NCBI GenBank assembly: GCA_943787425.1
Contig: CALSMJ010000007.1
Coordinates: 1-64,000 of the forward strand
From: an uncultured Pseudomonadales bacterium
GTDB lineage: Bacteria; Pseudomonadota; Gammaproteobacteria; Pseudomonadales; Azotimanducaceae
DNA length: 64,000 nucleotides
Reading direction: 5' to 3'
Both the position numbers and the translations under genes were made by a program. Positions 8,872-18,280 of this stretch are shown here, piece by piece. The notes beneath the pieces were generated by a model, which had not been told where the DNA came from, did not search any database, and saw only the letters and a program-made list of their open reading frames with translations. Position 1 is the first letter of the stretch. Every line of letters starts with the position of its first letter.

Positions 8872-9304
8872 AACACTATCTACCTTCGGTGATAAAGAGA
8901 AAGTCCAATTTTGCTATCACCATTACAACGCCAGACTGCGCGTAGGTTAGCACATAACACGCATCTAAGAAGGGTTGCTTCTCACGATCGCTAACGAGGT
9001 GATTGACCCGATGCTGGGCCTGTCCCTTGTTGCGTTTTCTGTTGGGGCAGATATCAACCCGAGATCAAGGAATGTCGTCTGGCCGCCGCGTCAGGCGCTG
9101 GGCTTGCAGCGAAGCAGCCTGCTGGCCCGCACACTGACGTCATCACAGTGGAGCGCCGTTTCAGGGCTCGGCGCGCAGCTCATCGGAACTGCCTTTTTCA
9201 GGTTCATCAAGCCTGACGTTCAGGGCGGCGCGATCTGCCAGCAGTCCTGACAGCAAACCGCCGTGACGGATTAGAACATCCGAAGGTTCAACGCAGCGGC
9301 CCAT
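8872..9304. other. Intergenic, csp leader plus unassigned DNA
   Basis: The first 80 bp are probably the 5' UTR and promoter of the cold-shock gene (leftward). A 91-codon rightward frame at 8975-9250 starts with TTG and is not recognisable, so I do not call it. Nothing else supported. Confidence 0.4.
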
Positions 9305-9772
9305 CTAAATTGGGTCCAGCTTGAAATCATACATCACAACCGGTGTGCTGATCGGCTGAGGCTGAACGCGGCGATAGCACCGCTGGGCTGCCAAATTGTC
9401 GGCCTCGGTCGCCAGCCAAACCGCATCACACCCGAGCGCCTTCGCCCGCTGTATTAACCACTCAGTGATCATGACCCCAATTCTCTGACCACGATAATCA
9501 GCGCCTACCCCAACTTCGTTAATCCAGCACTGAGGATTTTTATCCGGGTGGAAGTACTCAACAGCCGATCCCATGCCCACAACCCAAGCGTCCTTGACGG
9601 CCAAAACCATAATATGGCGGGGATCAGCGATAAAGGCTGCCAGTTGGACGGGGTCCACCGTGCCATCAAAAACCTCGCTCGCAACCCGGTCTAGGAGCGT
9701 GCAAGCGTTCTTCGTTAATTCAACAAGCTCGACTTCATCCATCGCAATGGTCTCTCGGTCACCTCTTTTCAT
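9305..9772 (-). CDS. GNAT family N-acetyltransferase
   Basis: Predicted acetyl-CoA-dependent acyltransferase of 155 aa. The acetyl-CoA binding segment (motif A) is NEVGVGADYRGQRIGVMI at about residues 85-102, with the pyrophosphate-binding R/Q-x-x-G-x-G/A equivalent RGQRIG. A conserved C-terminal beta strand with the AxRCYRR motif follows (AAQRCYRRV). It resembles the aminoglycoside 3-N-acetyltransferase/RimI-like group in layout, but the substrate cannot be stated. Start could alternatively be the ATG ten codons downstream. It is 41 bp downstream of the start-proximal side of no gene on its own strand except DUF885, which follows it in the leftward direction and may be cotranscribed. Confidence 0.82.
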   Translation of the reverse strand: MKRGDRETIAMDEVELVELTKNACTLLDRVASEVFDGTVDPVQLAAFIADPRHIMVLAVKDAWVVGMGSAVEYFHPDKNPQCWINEVGVGADYRGQRIGVMITEWLIQRAKALGCDAVWLATEADNLAAQRCYRRVQPQPISTPVVMYDFKLDPI

Positions 9773-9813
9773 CTTAACAAGGTCTTTTTAGTCGTTTGGA
9801 CATTGATCATTGG

Positions 9814-11706
9814 TCAAGCCTGCTTCAGAGCACGCTCGATCCAACGGTCTACTCGACGTTCCAGCAGTGTCAAAGGCAGGGCACCGCCGCCAAGCACCGT
9901 ATCGTGAAAGGCCCGAATATCAAACTTTTCGCCCAAGGCTAATTCCGCCTTCGCACGCAGACTTTGGATTTTCAGCATGCCTATTTTATAGCTCGTCGCC
10001 TGACCGGGCATGATGATATAGCGTTGTATTTCGGATCTGACGTTCTCCAACGGCTGGGGCGAGTTGGCCATAAAATAATCAATCGCCTCTTGCTCGGTCC
10101 AGCCCCGAGCATGCAAACCGGTGTCGACCACCAGGCGGATGGCCCGCCATATTTCGGACGTCAGTTGGCCAAACCGCGAATAGGCGCTGACGTAGGTTGT
10201 TGGCATCTCTTTTGCCAACACCTCAGAGTACAGCGCCCAGCCCTCACTGTAGACGGTAAAGCCAGCGCGGGTTCTAAACAATGGCAGGCCCTGTAATTCC
10301 TGGGCAATGGAGATTTGCATGTGGTGGCCAGGGATGCCCTCGTGATAGGCAACGACTTCCAACAAACTTTTAGGCATCGTCGTCATATCGGATAAGTGGG
10401 CATAGTAAACGCCTGGACGCGCGCCATCAGCAGTCCCTCGATGGTAATGCTGTGCAGCCCCGTCGCGCTCTCGAAACGACTCAACTCGTTTGACCACCAG
10501 GTCGGCCTTAGGCAGCAAGCCAAAATAATCTGGGATCTGCTGCTTCAAGGCGTTTATTGCCGTTGTGGCATCGTCAATATAGGCTTGTCGTCCAACATCG
10601 GTATTGGGGTAATAGTTCCAGTCACCGCGCCGAACCGTGTCCATAAAGCTATCAAGGTCGCCTTCGTGATTCACTTCCGCCATGATCAAGGCCATCTCGT
10701 CGCGCAGACGCGCAACTTCAGCCAGACCAATGTTATGAATTTCATCGGCACTCAAATTCGTCGTCGTCTGGCTGGCTAAACGATACGCATAGTAGGCGGC
10801 GCCATTGGGTTGGCGACCAACACCCGTTGAAATCGTCGGCGCTTTGTCTTGTTCTGCTTCTGCCCAATCAATGACTGATTGATAGGCCGGTTGAAAATCT
10901 TGCAACAGTGCTGATTTGGCGCTGCTCAGTAATTGATCGCTCTGCAGCTTGGTGATCTGCGAGCTTTCGAGTAACGCGGCAACTTCATGCTTGATATCGG
11001 CCCAAATCGGACTGTCTTCGTGGTTCGGGCTGGCAAGCTCGTCAGTGGAGAAAGGCGCCCCGCTGATAATCGCTTTGGATTGTTGTATCACACCGTCCAA
11101 CGCGAAACCCGGTGTCGTGATCCCGAGTGCCGAGGTGCGCTTAGCATTGTTCAATGCCGTGCTCATGTAGGGCGCCACCGCTTTGATCCGCGCGATGTAG
11201 GCCGCCATATCTTCGGCGCTATCAACCTCATGAATATTGATTAAAAAGGTCGGCAGCTGGCTCTGCACGCCATTCATTTGATCGAACGTCAAGCCCGTGT
11301 AGAAAAAAGCCTCCGCCTCCCGCATCCGCTCGTATTGATAGGTCCAGATGTCAAAGGACGTCTGCTCCTCCATTGACAGGCTGTCGTAGTCAAACAACCG
11401 GTCAAGATCGGCAACGGTTTGCTGCTTCCAGACAAGATGCGCTTTAAACCCTTCAAAACTGATATCGTCTAATTCATCATTTCGGTCTTTTCGACCCATA
11501 TAGGTAAGGCTTATGGGTGAGAACTGTAGTTCCTCCTCATAACGATCATCGAGCCAACTATTGAGTGTCACCGCCGGCTGTTCTGTGTCTTGACGGCCGC
11601 AGCCGCTGAGCAAAAGCGCGGCCAACAAAACAACACAAAGTGTAAAAGAACGGAAAGAAAAAGGCGTACTGCCGTAATCAGGCAATCTCATAAGACCGAC
11701 CCCCAT
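9814..11706 (-). CDS. DUF885 family lipoprotein, predicted zinc peptidase-like
   Basis: Large exported protein of 630 aa. A signal sequence ends in the lipobox LLSGC (Cys near residue 36), so it is probably anchored to a membrane facing the periplasm. It belongs to the DUF885 family, seen from HEGIPGHH at about residue 455 and the later EGWALYSE, which together supply His and Glu ligands expected for a zinc-dependent hydrolase. Family members are widespread in marine and soil gammaproteobacteria and are suspected peptidases; the substrate is unproven. A second in-frame ATG at 11691 is an alternative start. The GNAT gene lies immediately downstream (41 bp). A strong palindrome lies about 100 bp upstream of the start. 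Confidence 0.87.
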   Translation of the reverse strand: MGVGLMRLPDYGSTPFSFRSFTLCVVLLAALLLSGCGRQDTEQPAVTLNSWLDDRYEEELQFSPISLTYMGRKDRNDELDDISFEGFKAHLVWKQQTVADLDRLFDYDSLSMEEQTSFDIWTYQYERMREAEAFFYTGLTFDQMNGVQSQLPTFLINIHEVDSAEDMAAYIARIKAVAPYMSTALNNAKRTSALGITTPGFALDGVIQQSKAIISGAPFSTDELASPNHEDSPIWADIKHEVAALLESSQITKLQSDQLLSSAKSALLQDFQPAYQSVIDWAEAEQDKAPTISTGVGRQPNGAAYYAYRLASQTTTNLSADEIHNIGLAEVARLRDEMALIMAEVNHEGDLDSFMDTVRRGDWNYYPNTDVGRQAYIDDATTAINALKQQIPDYFGLLPKADLVVKRVESFRERDGAAQHYHRGTADGARPGVYYAHLSDMTTMPKSLLEVVAYHEGIPGHHMQISIAQELQGLPLFRTRAGFTVYSEGWALYSEVLAKEMPTTYVSAYSRFGQLTSEIWRAIRLVVDTGLHARGWTEQEAIDYFMANSPQPLENVRSEIQRYIIMPGQATSYKIGMLKIQSLRAKAELALGEKFDIRAFHDTVLGGGALPLTLLERRVDRWIERALKQA

Positions 11707-12080
11707 CGAGTAAGTGGTAGAAGCAGCACTTTGCAGTTTGGCAAAGCATCGTCAAGCCAACGGTTAGATCGCGCCGCCCGCGGTCATCGAAAGACTTGAT
11801 TGGTGTGTCATTTGACACACTGCAAAGAGTCTACAACTAACAACTTGAGTTTGTCGCCTAGTCGAACGCTTGTGCTTTTATGCATTTTTTAAAGCCCTCG
11901 ACGCAGAAAAGACGCGTGATTTAAAACGGAATGCTTGGCCAGTCGCCCAAGGGCCAAAACAGATCCTGCGCTTTTGGTTTCAAGAATAGTTGATCTCGAT
12001 CCGTCACACCGTCAAGATTACACCGGTGGGTTCGAATTTATTCGACTCGATCGCGGCGCTTGCGAATTTCAGCACACGCC
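11707..12080. other. Intergenic between two leftward genes, contains palindrome
   Basis: About 370 bp with no gene. It holds the promoter region of the DUF885 gene, including the 18-bp palindrome at 11803-11820, and the 3' flank of the C69 peptidase gene. No clear terminator was seen. Confidence 0.5.
11803..11820. promoter_or_regulatory. Perfect 8-bp palindrome, candidate operator for DUF885 gene
   Basis: GTGTGTCA-TT-TGACACAC is a perfect inverted repeat centred about 105 bp upstream of the DUF885 start. TGTCA half-sites in this geometry are typical of dimeric repressors such as TetR- or GntR-type proteins. It is not followed by a T-run on either strand, so it is not a terminator. Confidence 0.45.
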
Positions 12081-13571
12081 TTAATCAGACGTCGTCTGGC
12101 AACTGATTCGATCATAGGTCAGTTCACTGACCACCTCGCCTTCGGGTGCTCTGTAACCATAAAGCACCTCGGTGCGCGCCTCGATGCTCGCCAGTAGTGC
12201 GTTCCCCAACCGCAATCCAGCGCCAGCGGCGTCCGCGCTATACTGCGTGAGGTAGTCCTTTGCTAGATCATCTTTGCCGGCTTTGAATAATGTGGCGGCG
12301 ATCTCGACGACGGTGTCCTGCTCTGCTATCAGCCGTGCTTCAAAAGCCGTGAGCGCGTCGGTCACCTCGGGTAAAAACTGTTCAGGATGATCGCACGTGA
12401 AATACATCAAGCGTTTAAAGGTGCGTCCAGCAAACTCAGTGGCTTCCTGAATCTGCCAGTCTTCGAGCAGAAAACCGGCCGCCTCACCCTTGGTGAGGTA
12501 CCGGTGTTTGCCGAACTGGGGCGCAATAGACTGCACGCCAATGCGATAAGGAATGAAGGGCGCGGTGACCGAGCCAGTCGGCGCAATCCACAGCAGGTTG
12601 AGCTCAGGATAAGCATTGGGCTTTAGCGCAGCCACCTGACCATAACCGGTCGAATCTTTCGCAATCCGGGGGTCCCGTACGGCCTGCATCATCGCCGTTA
12701 AATCGATCGGCACAGCAGCGCGGAGTTCGGCTTCCATTGCACTGCGAGGGTAACGCTCAGCTTCAACACCGTAGACTTTCGTCACATTGAAGGCATCACC
12801 ACTGCCTACATCAAACCAACCCTGAGCAACCGCGAAATCAATGAAGTTGGCCGACCCCATAAAGTCATCGCTTTGCTGAAAATCAAGGGGGATCTCGCCG
12901 ATATAACCCGGATAGGACATGCGTAGGTCATCCGGTCCCAATCGCTCGGCAATCCACAACCTTTGTCCGCCAGCAAAGTTGATGAGGACCCATCCTTCTC
13001 GTTCATCGGCAAAAAAGTGCGAGTTGCCACCGTAGGTCGAATACCCGTATTGATCGATCAAGGCGCCAACGATCTGTACCGCTTCCCGAGCAGATTTGGC
13101 CCGTTCCATGGCGATGCGCGACAGGTCACTGTACTGAGGGCCGGTCTGGGGATTGGGCGTCATAGCAACCAGTTCGGGTCGGGACGGTGACCAGACATCA
13201 CGCCCGACAACATTGTATTCGTTCAGGCCGCCGTTGGTCAGCGGTGGCGGGAAGCCCTCGTACTCAGAATAATTCATGGTGAGGTAGCGGTAGGTCTCAG
13301 GCGCTTGCGGAATTTGTATAAACTCTCCGGGCATAAAGGCCTCGCGGGTGACGCCGACCGTTATGCTGGCGTCCGGGGCATGGCTTGCCGCAGGAACCAC
13401 CTCCAGCCAATGGCTGGATACCTCATCTCCGGAGCCGCCGATCAGGACACTGCCATCATTTGTCAGATTCTTGCCGACGTAGATCGCATAGCTCGCCGAA
13501 CCAGCGGGCACCCAGATCAGGCCCAGACAGATCGCGCTGAGGGACATCAAGCAAAATTGTTTGCATGGCAT
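12081..13571 (-). CDS. Exported C69-family dipeptidase-like Ntn hydrolase, Ser in place of Cys
   Basis: Protein of 496 aa related to PepD/C69 dipeptidases, Ntn hydrolases that cleave small peptides. A signal peptide (about residues 1-26) ends PAGSA. Cleavage there would expose Ser as the first residue of SYAIYVGKNLTNDGS, which aligns with the CTTxLVGKxAxxDGS start of the family, where the N-terminal Cys is the nucleophile. Thus signal peptidase itself may generate the catalytic N terminus, with Ser replacing Cys. Other family features follow: VGRDVWSPSRPEL, GYSTYGGNSHFFADEREGW and RYL. Length is usual for the family. Whether it is active needs testing. The gene is monocistronic. Confidence 0.82.
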   Translation of the reverse strand: MPCKQFCLMSLSAICLGLIWVPAGSASYAIYVGKNLTNDGSVLIGGSGDEVSSHWLEVVPAASHAPDASITVGVTREAFMPGEFIQIPQAPETYRYLTMNYSEYEGFPPPLTNGGLNEYNVVGRDVWSPSRPELVAMTPNPQTGPQYSDLSRIAMERAKSAREAVQIVGALIDQYGYSTYGGNSHFFADEREGWVLINFAGGQRLWIAERLGPDDLRMSYPGYIGEIPLDFQQSDDFMGSANFIDFAVAQGWFDVGSGDAFNVTKVYGVEAERYPRSAMEAELRAAVPIDLTAMMQAVRDPRIAKDSTGYGQVAALKPNAYPELNLLWIAPTGSVTAPFIPYRIGVQSIAPQFGKHRYLTKGEAAGFLLEDWQIQEATEFAGRTFKRLMYFTCDHPEQFLPEVTDALTAFEARLIAEQDTVVEIAATLFKAGKDDLAKDYLTQYSADAAGAGLRLGNALLASIEARTEVLYGYRAPEGEVVSELTYDRISCQTTSD

Positions 13572-13813
13572 GGCAAGGCTCCTCTTTGAACCGCGTGGCG
13601 TATCCGCTGACTGCTGGGCAATTGCGCATCGAGTCCAAGCAGGATACGGCTTTTATCGAAGCTTTTCGAGCAACTGGCTAACAGGCGAATCGGCCCGAGC
13701 CAAGGCGTCACTTACCGCGCTGTGCGTCCAGAAGGCTTGCTGCGGTCACCAATCATGGCGCAGCGAACGTCGGTGCCTGAACATTTAGCACCCTTTGGGG
13801 AAAAGGGCGTCAC

Positions 13814-13857
13814 AAAAAAAGAAGGGCCGACAGAATCATCCTTGACCCTGCCGACCC
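13814..13857 (-). terminator. Strong Rho-independent terminator (leftward)
   Basis: Read on the minus strand, GGGTCGGCAG pairs with CTGTCGGCCC over ten positions (two G-T pairs) around a 14-nt loop. It is followed by TTC and then seven Ts. It would end either the serine-hydrolase/acyl-CoA dehydrogenase transcript or an independent small RNA. Confidence 0.8.
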
Positions 13858-13918
13858 GAAGGAAAAATCTTTGTCCTTCATTAAATCATCAGACTGCCCG
13901 GGGGGGGCGGTGTCTGAT
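13858..13918 (-). repeat. Two adjacent hairpins preceding the terminator, possible small RNA or structured 3' UTR
   Basis: GAAGGA/TCCTTC (13858-13863 with 13874-13879) and ATCAGAC/GTCTGAT (13888-13894 with 13912-13918, enclosing a G/C-rich core that contains eight consecutive Gs on the plus strand) sit directly before the terminator when read leftward. Three stem-loops ending in a U-run is the layout of many small RNAs. It could equally be a long 3' UTR of the upstream leftward gene. Confidence 0.4.
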
Positions 13919-14081
13919 GCCGGCGCAGTATTGCCGAGGTTTATTAAGATTGGATAAAGAAAGCGAAAGAAAGCCCATCCGATGCAACCCAATCAAAAAT
14001 AAACGTGCAACTTCGGCATGGTTTTAAGCGTCTCGCCTCGGCTGGATCCCTGACGCGACCACAGCGCCCACGACGCCGCAT

Positions 14082-15387
14082 CTAGTCTAGCAAAGTCTGA
14101 TAAACCTGGGCCCGAAGCTCACGCCGAAGCGGATAGGTCGATGACGGCAGCAATTGGGTTAAAAACACAACAAACAGGTCTTCTTTTGGGTCCAGCCAAA
14201 AAAACGTACTGGCTGCGCCTCCCCAGTGATGTTCGCCAACCGAGGCGACAATATTGGCCTTGACCGGGTCGATCACCACAGCCCAGCCGATGCCGAAGCC
14301 GATGCCCTCATAATTGGTTTCGCTCCAGACTGCCTGCCCCATCGCCGCAAGATCAGCGCCATTGGGCAATTGGTTCAACCGCATATATTCGATCGTCTTT
14401 GGCGACAACAAGCGCGCTTTATCCAAGCCGCCGCCATTCATCAGCATTTGGCAGAATCGACAATAATCGCCCATCGTGGACACCAAGCCCCCACCGCCCG
14501 ACTGAAATGTTGGCGCCTGAAAGTATGGGCTGGTTGTCATCGAGTCCAACAACAGTAAGCCTGGATCACGGTCCTTTAAAGGGTTCACAGGCGGCGACTT
14601 CGCGCCCATGACCGCGCCGGACGTTGGCCGATATAACGATGAGAAACGATGAATTTGATCCGCTGGCACGCAAAATCCGGTATCAACCATGCCCAATGGC
14701 CCGAAAATTTCTTGCTCAAAAAAGTCGGCTAAGGACTGCCCGGACCATATCTCAACCAGCCTGCCCAAAACATCGGTTGCTACGCTGTAGTGCCACTCGG
14801 TTCCTGGCTGACAGAGCAGGGGAACCGCCGCCAGTTCGTCCACCCAATCCGCCAAACGCGTCGCTTTATTCTGATCCAGGCCCCGCGCGCGATAATCCTC
14901 ATCCACCACATTCTGATTCATAAAGCCGTAGGTCAGTCCCCGACGTGTGGGTCATCAGCTGACGCACCGTCATCCGAGTCGCTTGGGGCGCGGTATTGTC
15001 AAGATCGCCGCCCAGCCAAACCGGAGTCTGCTCAAAGGCCGGAATGTACCGGGCCACAGGATGATCCAGTTGGAAACAACCCCGCTCATACAGCATCATG
15101 GCTGCAACGGTCGTGATCGGCTTGGTCATCGAAAATATTCGCACAATGGTATCGTCGCAGAAGGCTTGCCCTGTGGCTTGATCCGAAAAACCCGCGGTTT
15201 CTTGAAAGACGATCCGTCCGCGCCGCGCAATCGCTAAACTCGCGCCCGCAAGGCGTTCTGAATTGACTTGGGCATTAAGCCACTCAGAGACTTGTTTTAA
15301 TCTCGCGCTGCTCATGCCCACACTTTCTGGCTTTGTTCGTTCCACTGATGCGTCCCTCATTGGCTGCGGCCAGCTTGCGCCGACCAC
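14082..15387 (-). pseudogene. Beta-lactamase-family serine hydrolase, frameshifted
   Basis: Two overlapping frames (15387-14899, then 14921-14082) together give one serine hydrolase of about 434 aa. The first frame carries the SxxK nucleophile as SMTK near residue 87 and ends at QLMTHTSG, where the family normally continues LTYG. That continuation (LTYGFMNQN) is found in the next frame. Removing one G from the GGGG run (CCCC at 14938-14941 on the plus strand) restores a single frame. The second part has the Tyr motif in WHYSVATD. Members act as esterases or peptidases. It lies 51 bp after the acyl-CoA dehydrogenase, also frameshifted. It is either a decaying gene or an indel error in the assembly. 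Confidence 0.85.
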
Positions 15388-15438
15388 CGCGTTAACGACG
15401 GCAAGCTGCCGACGATGTTGTCGCTGCGCCGAAGCTGG

Positions 15439-16739
15439 CTACCATGCCTCGACCTCGCGTTCAATTTCATGACCGAGCAAGGCAAGGGCCGCGGCGCGGC
15501 GATTTGGCAAGGTGTAATCTGGGAATAACGTCTCCGAGGCCTCGTAGTCCCGCAACACTTGTCGGGCAATCGTAACCTTGTGAACTTCCGTTGGTCCATC
15601 GGCAATGCCCATGACATAAGACCCCATCAACATGCCGGATAAAGGCAGCTCGTTCGACACACCCAACGCACCATGGATCTGAATACAGCGCGACACGACA
15701 TCATGATAGACCTTGGGCATCATCGTTTTAATGGCTGCAATATCCTTTCGGACCTTGAGGTAATCGTTGAACTGATCAATCCGCCAAGCCGTGCGCAGCA
15801 CCAGAAGCCGAAAGGCCTCCATCTCAATCCAAGAGTCGGCAATCTTTTCCTGCACCATTTGTTTGTCTGCAAGCATTTCGCCTTTTGTGGTGCGTGACAA
15901 AGCGCGCTGACACATCATGTCAAAGGCGCGCTTGATCTGACCGACCGTCCGCATAGCATGATGCACCCGACCACCCCCTAAACGGGTTTGGGCCACCGCA
16001 AACCCTTGACCCCGCGGGCCTAGCAGATTTTGTTTTGGCACCCGCACGTCGGTATAACGAACATAAGCATGAGTGCCGTGTCCAGGCGGCTCATCCCCCA
16101 CCCCAACATTGCGAATAATCTCAACCCCCGGGGTGTCGGTAGGGACCACAATCATACTCGCCCGGCCATGGGCTGAGGCGTCCGGATCGGTCACGGCCAT
16201 GACAATGAGAAAACTCGCAAAACGGGCATTGGAGGAAAACCATTTTTCACCATTGATAACAAAATCATCACCATCCTCAACGGCCATACATCGAAACTGA
16301 GTGGGGTCGGCCCCACCCTGGGGCTCGCTCATCGAATAGCTCGACGCCAGCTCGCCGTTCAGCAAGGGTTGTAAATATTTCGCTTTGATCTCGTCGCTAC
16401 CATAATGCGCGAGAATTTCAGCGTTGCCGGTATCCGGCGCTTGGCAGCCGAAGACCACCGAGGCAAACCGGGATTGGCCCTAGAGATTTCATTCAGCAGC
16501 GCCAACTTCAACTGACCAAAACCCAGCCCGCCCAGCTCAGGCCCCAAATGACAAGCCCAAAGCCCCATGTCTTTGACCTCCTGCTGCAGCGGACGCACCA
16601 AGCGAATGAAGTCCGGATCTTGATATTCCATGGCCGATCCCAGAACCATGTCGAGCGGCGCCACCTTTTTCTCTACAAAGTCCGCCGTCCAATCCAGCAA
16701 TACCTGATACTCCGCATCTGTTTCAAAATCCCAAGCCAT
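15439..16739 (-). pseudogene. Acyl-CoA dehydrogenase, frameshifted
   Basis: A full-length acyl-CoA dehydrogenase of about 433 aa is split between two frames. The N-terminal part starts MAWDFETDAEYQ (ATG at 16739, AGGGG upstream) and runs to NEISRANPG. The rest, FASVVFGCQAPDTG onward, is in another frame. Adding one T to the TTT run (AAA at 16465-16467 on the plus strand) joins them. Recognisable features include YSMSEPQGGADP, FVINGEKWFSSNA, the C-terminal QIHGALGVS and DGPTEVHK. The architecture resembles the ACAD10/11-like group. The enzyme would oxidise an acyl-CoA to the 2-enoyl-CoA using FAD. It is followed closely by the serine hydrolase. The lesion is real or a sequencing indel. Confidence 0.88.
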
Positions 16740-17037
16740 CTTTAGCCCCTTTTTTCTTGTTATCAACCTACATCGATTTTCCGAGCGTTCCATGCGCCCG
16801 GTTTCAATAACCCCCTTCAACGCACTGATTCCAGCGGCTCGCACTGTGCTGGCCTTTTTACAAGCCCCTGTACACCGCCAGTCATCGGCAAAACCGCCAG
16901 CGCCTGATTCTGATCACAAACGGCTCGCATCTACCTCAAACTAACGGCTTCTTCTGCCGCCCGCAAGCGCTGGCTCAAACCGGATTGATTCAGTTATAGT
17001 GCCGTCTTACCGTCATGCACTATGCCAAGGAGCCATC

Positions 17038-17817
17038 GTGGTCGATACAAGCTTGTTTGATCTTTCTGGAAAAGTTGCCCTGATTACCGGCGGCTCTAAG
17101 GGTATGGGCAAATCGATGGCCGAAGGGCTTGCCGAGCACGGCGCAAAAGTGGTGATTTCCAGCCGCAAGCAGGATCAATGCGAGGAAACCGCAGCTGAGA
17201 TTAACGCGCGGTGTGGTCCAGGGTCAGCCATCGCCGTGGCCTGCAATATTGGTTACAAAGAACAACTCCAAAATTTGGTCGATGAAACGCATCGGCAATT
17301 GGGTCCCATTGATTTTCTGATTGGCAATGCCGGCGTGAACCCCTACTACGGCTCAATCCTTGAGATCCCAGATGCGGCGTACAACAAAATTATGGAAAGC
17401 AATGTGCGATCAAACTTATGGCTCGCCAAGATGGTTGCCCCCGATATGATGGCGAAAAAATGCGGCTCGATTGCCATTACGGCAAGCACCGGCGCATTTG
17501 GCCCTTCGGAGGTACTGGGGACCTACAACATCTCAAAGCTTGCCGACATCGCACTCGTTCGAAACCTGGCGATGGAACTGGGACCCCATGGCATACGGGT
17601 TAATGCGATCTGTCCTGGACTGGTCAAAACCGATTTTGCCAAGGCGCTTTGGGACAATCCTGAGGGCGAACGGCGTGCCAATGAAATCACGCCCCTGCGC
17701 CGGCTGGGCGAGCCAGATGATTTCAAAGGCATCGCGGTGTTCTTGGGCTCGAACGCGTCGAGCTGGATTACCGGTCAGGCCATGACGGTTTGTGGCGGCA
17801 CCAACATGTGGGGATAA
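17038..17817 (+). CDS. Short-chain dehydrogenase/reductase
   Basis: Classical SDR of 259 aa. The cofactor motif TGGSKGMG is at about residues 17-24. SSRKQ follows the second strand, where the Arg favours NADP(H). GNAGVN stands for the NNAG element. The catalytic Ser is in ITASTGAFG and the YxxxK is YNISK. The GTG at 17038 is preferred because AAGGAG lies 7 bp upstream; an in-frame GTG at 16999 has no such site. It is convergent with the DUF3429 gene, with a single base between the stops. Substrate unknown; it resembles SDRs near acyl-CoA metabolism genes. Confidence 0.9.
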   Translation: MVDTSLFDLSGKVALITGGSKGMGKSMAEGLAEHGAKVVISSRKQDQCEETAAEINARCGPGSAIAVACNIGYKEQLQNLVDETHRQLGPIDFLIGNAGVNPYYGSILEIPDAAYNKIMESNVRSNLWLAKMVAPDMMAKKCGSIAITASTGAFGPSEVLGTYNISKLADIALVRNLAMELGPHGIRVNAICPGLVKTDFAKALWDNPEGERRANEITPLRRLGEPDDFKGIAVFLGSNASSWITGQAMTVCGGTNMWG

Positions 17818-17818
17818 C

Positions 17819-18271
17819 CTAACCGGCCGGACTCATCTTGAGCGCCGCCATTAGCGCGTGCAGCAGCGCGACCCACACCGTTACACGGCGACGCATTCTT
17901 TGATAGTAGCTTGGCGCGGACCGAAACACCGGTCGCCATCGCTCGACCGCCAAGAGCACAACAAACAACCCACTCTGTGCGAGCAATCCCCCTGCGAGCG
18001 GCATTAAAAAAATCATCACTGCCAGGATTACGAAAACATTGCTCAGACCAATCTCAAGCCAAGGCATTCGCCCTGATCCTGTTCGGGTCAGCGCAATCCC
18101 CCACCAGCTACCCAACAAAAACGTCGCGATACTCAGACCATAGGCTTGAAAAATTTGGCTCGCCAAGGGCGCCTGAAACACCTGATCTGCAACGATGCAG
18201 GCGGCAAACGGCAATAGCCCTAAATAAGTTAGTGCGGGTACCCAAACGGTTCGGTCTTGCCAATTTGGCAT
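17819..18271 (-). CDS. DUF3429 membrane protein
   Basis: Integral membrane protein of 150 aa with about four or five hydrophobic helices: LTYLGLLPFAACIVA, YGLSIATFLLGSWWGIAL, VFVILAVMIFLMPLAGGLL, LFVVLLAVERW, and a weaker C-terminal one. The C-terminal SYYQRMRRRVTVWVALLH is typical of DUF3429. The function is unknown, but the family recurs beside photolyase, ECF sigma/ChrR and lipocalin genes in marine gammaproteobacteria, suggesting a role in the photo-oxidative stress response. It starts about 9 bp after the photolyase stop, so they are one transcript. A GTG one codon earlier (18274) is an alternative start. Confidence 0.85.
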   Translation of the reverse strand: MPNWQDRTVWVPALTYLGLLPFAACIVADQVFQAPLASQIFQAYGLSIATFLLGSWWGIALTRTGSGRMPWLEIGLSNVFVILAVMIFLMPLAGGLLAQSGLFVVLLAVERWRPVFRSAPSYYQRMRRRVTVWVALLHALMAALKMSPAG

Positions 18272-18280
18272 CACCGCCCC

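Larger units (their letters stand above)
13572..14081. other. Intergenic with terminator and stacked hairpins
   Basis: About 510 bp. The left 240 bp contain the promoter region of the C69 gene. From 13814 to 13918 there are three consecutive inverted repeats ending in a strong leftward terminator. The remaining bases up to 14081 form the 3' flank of the serine-hydrolase gene. Open frames here have no family match. Confidence 0.55.

Noticed and set aside
8975..9250. Open frame in the gap upstream of the cold-shock gene
   Set aside because: Starts with TTG, no ribosome binding site, no recognisable motif.
12020..12060. tRNA T-arm-like GGTGGGTTCGAATTT
   Set aside because: Flanking bases do not pair and no acceptor or anticodon arm could be found.
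13888..13918. Terminator on the plus strand at the ATCAGAC/GTCTGAT hairpin
   Set aside because: No T-run follows it on either strand; only the neighbouring 13814-13857 structure qualifies.
14938..14941. Phase-variable homopolymer in the serine hydrolase
   Set aside because: A run of four Gs is too short for slipped-strand phase variation; sequencing error or decay is more likely.
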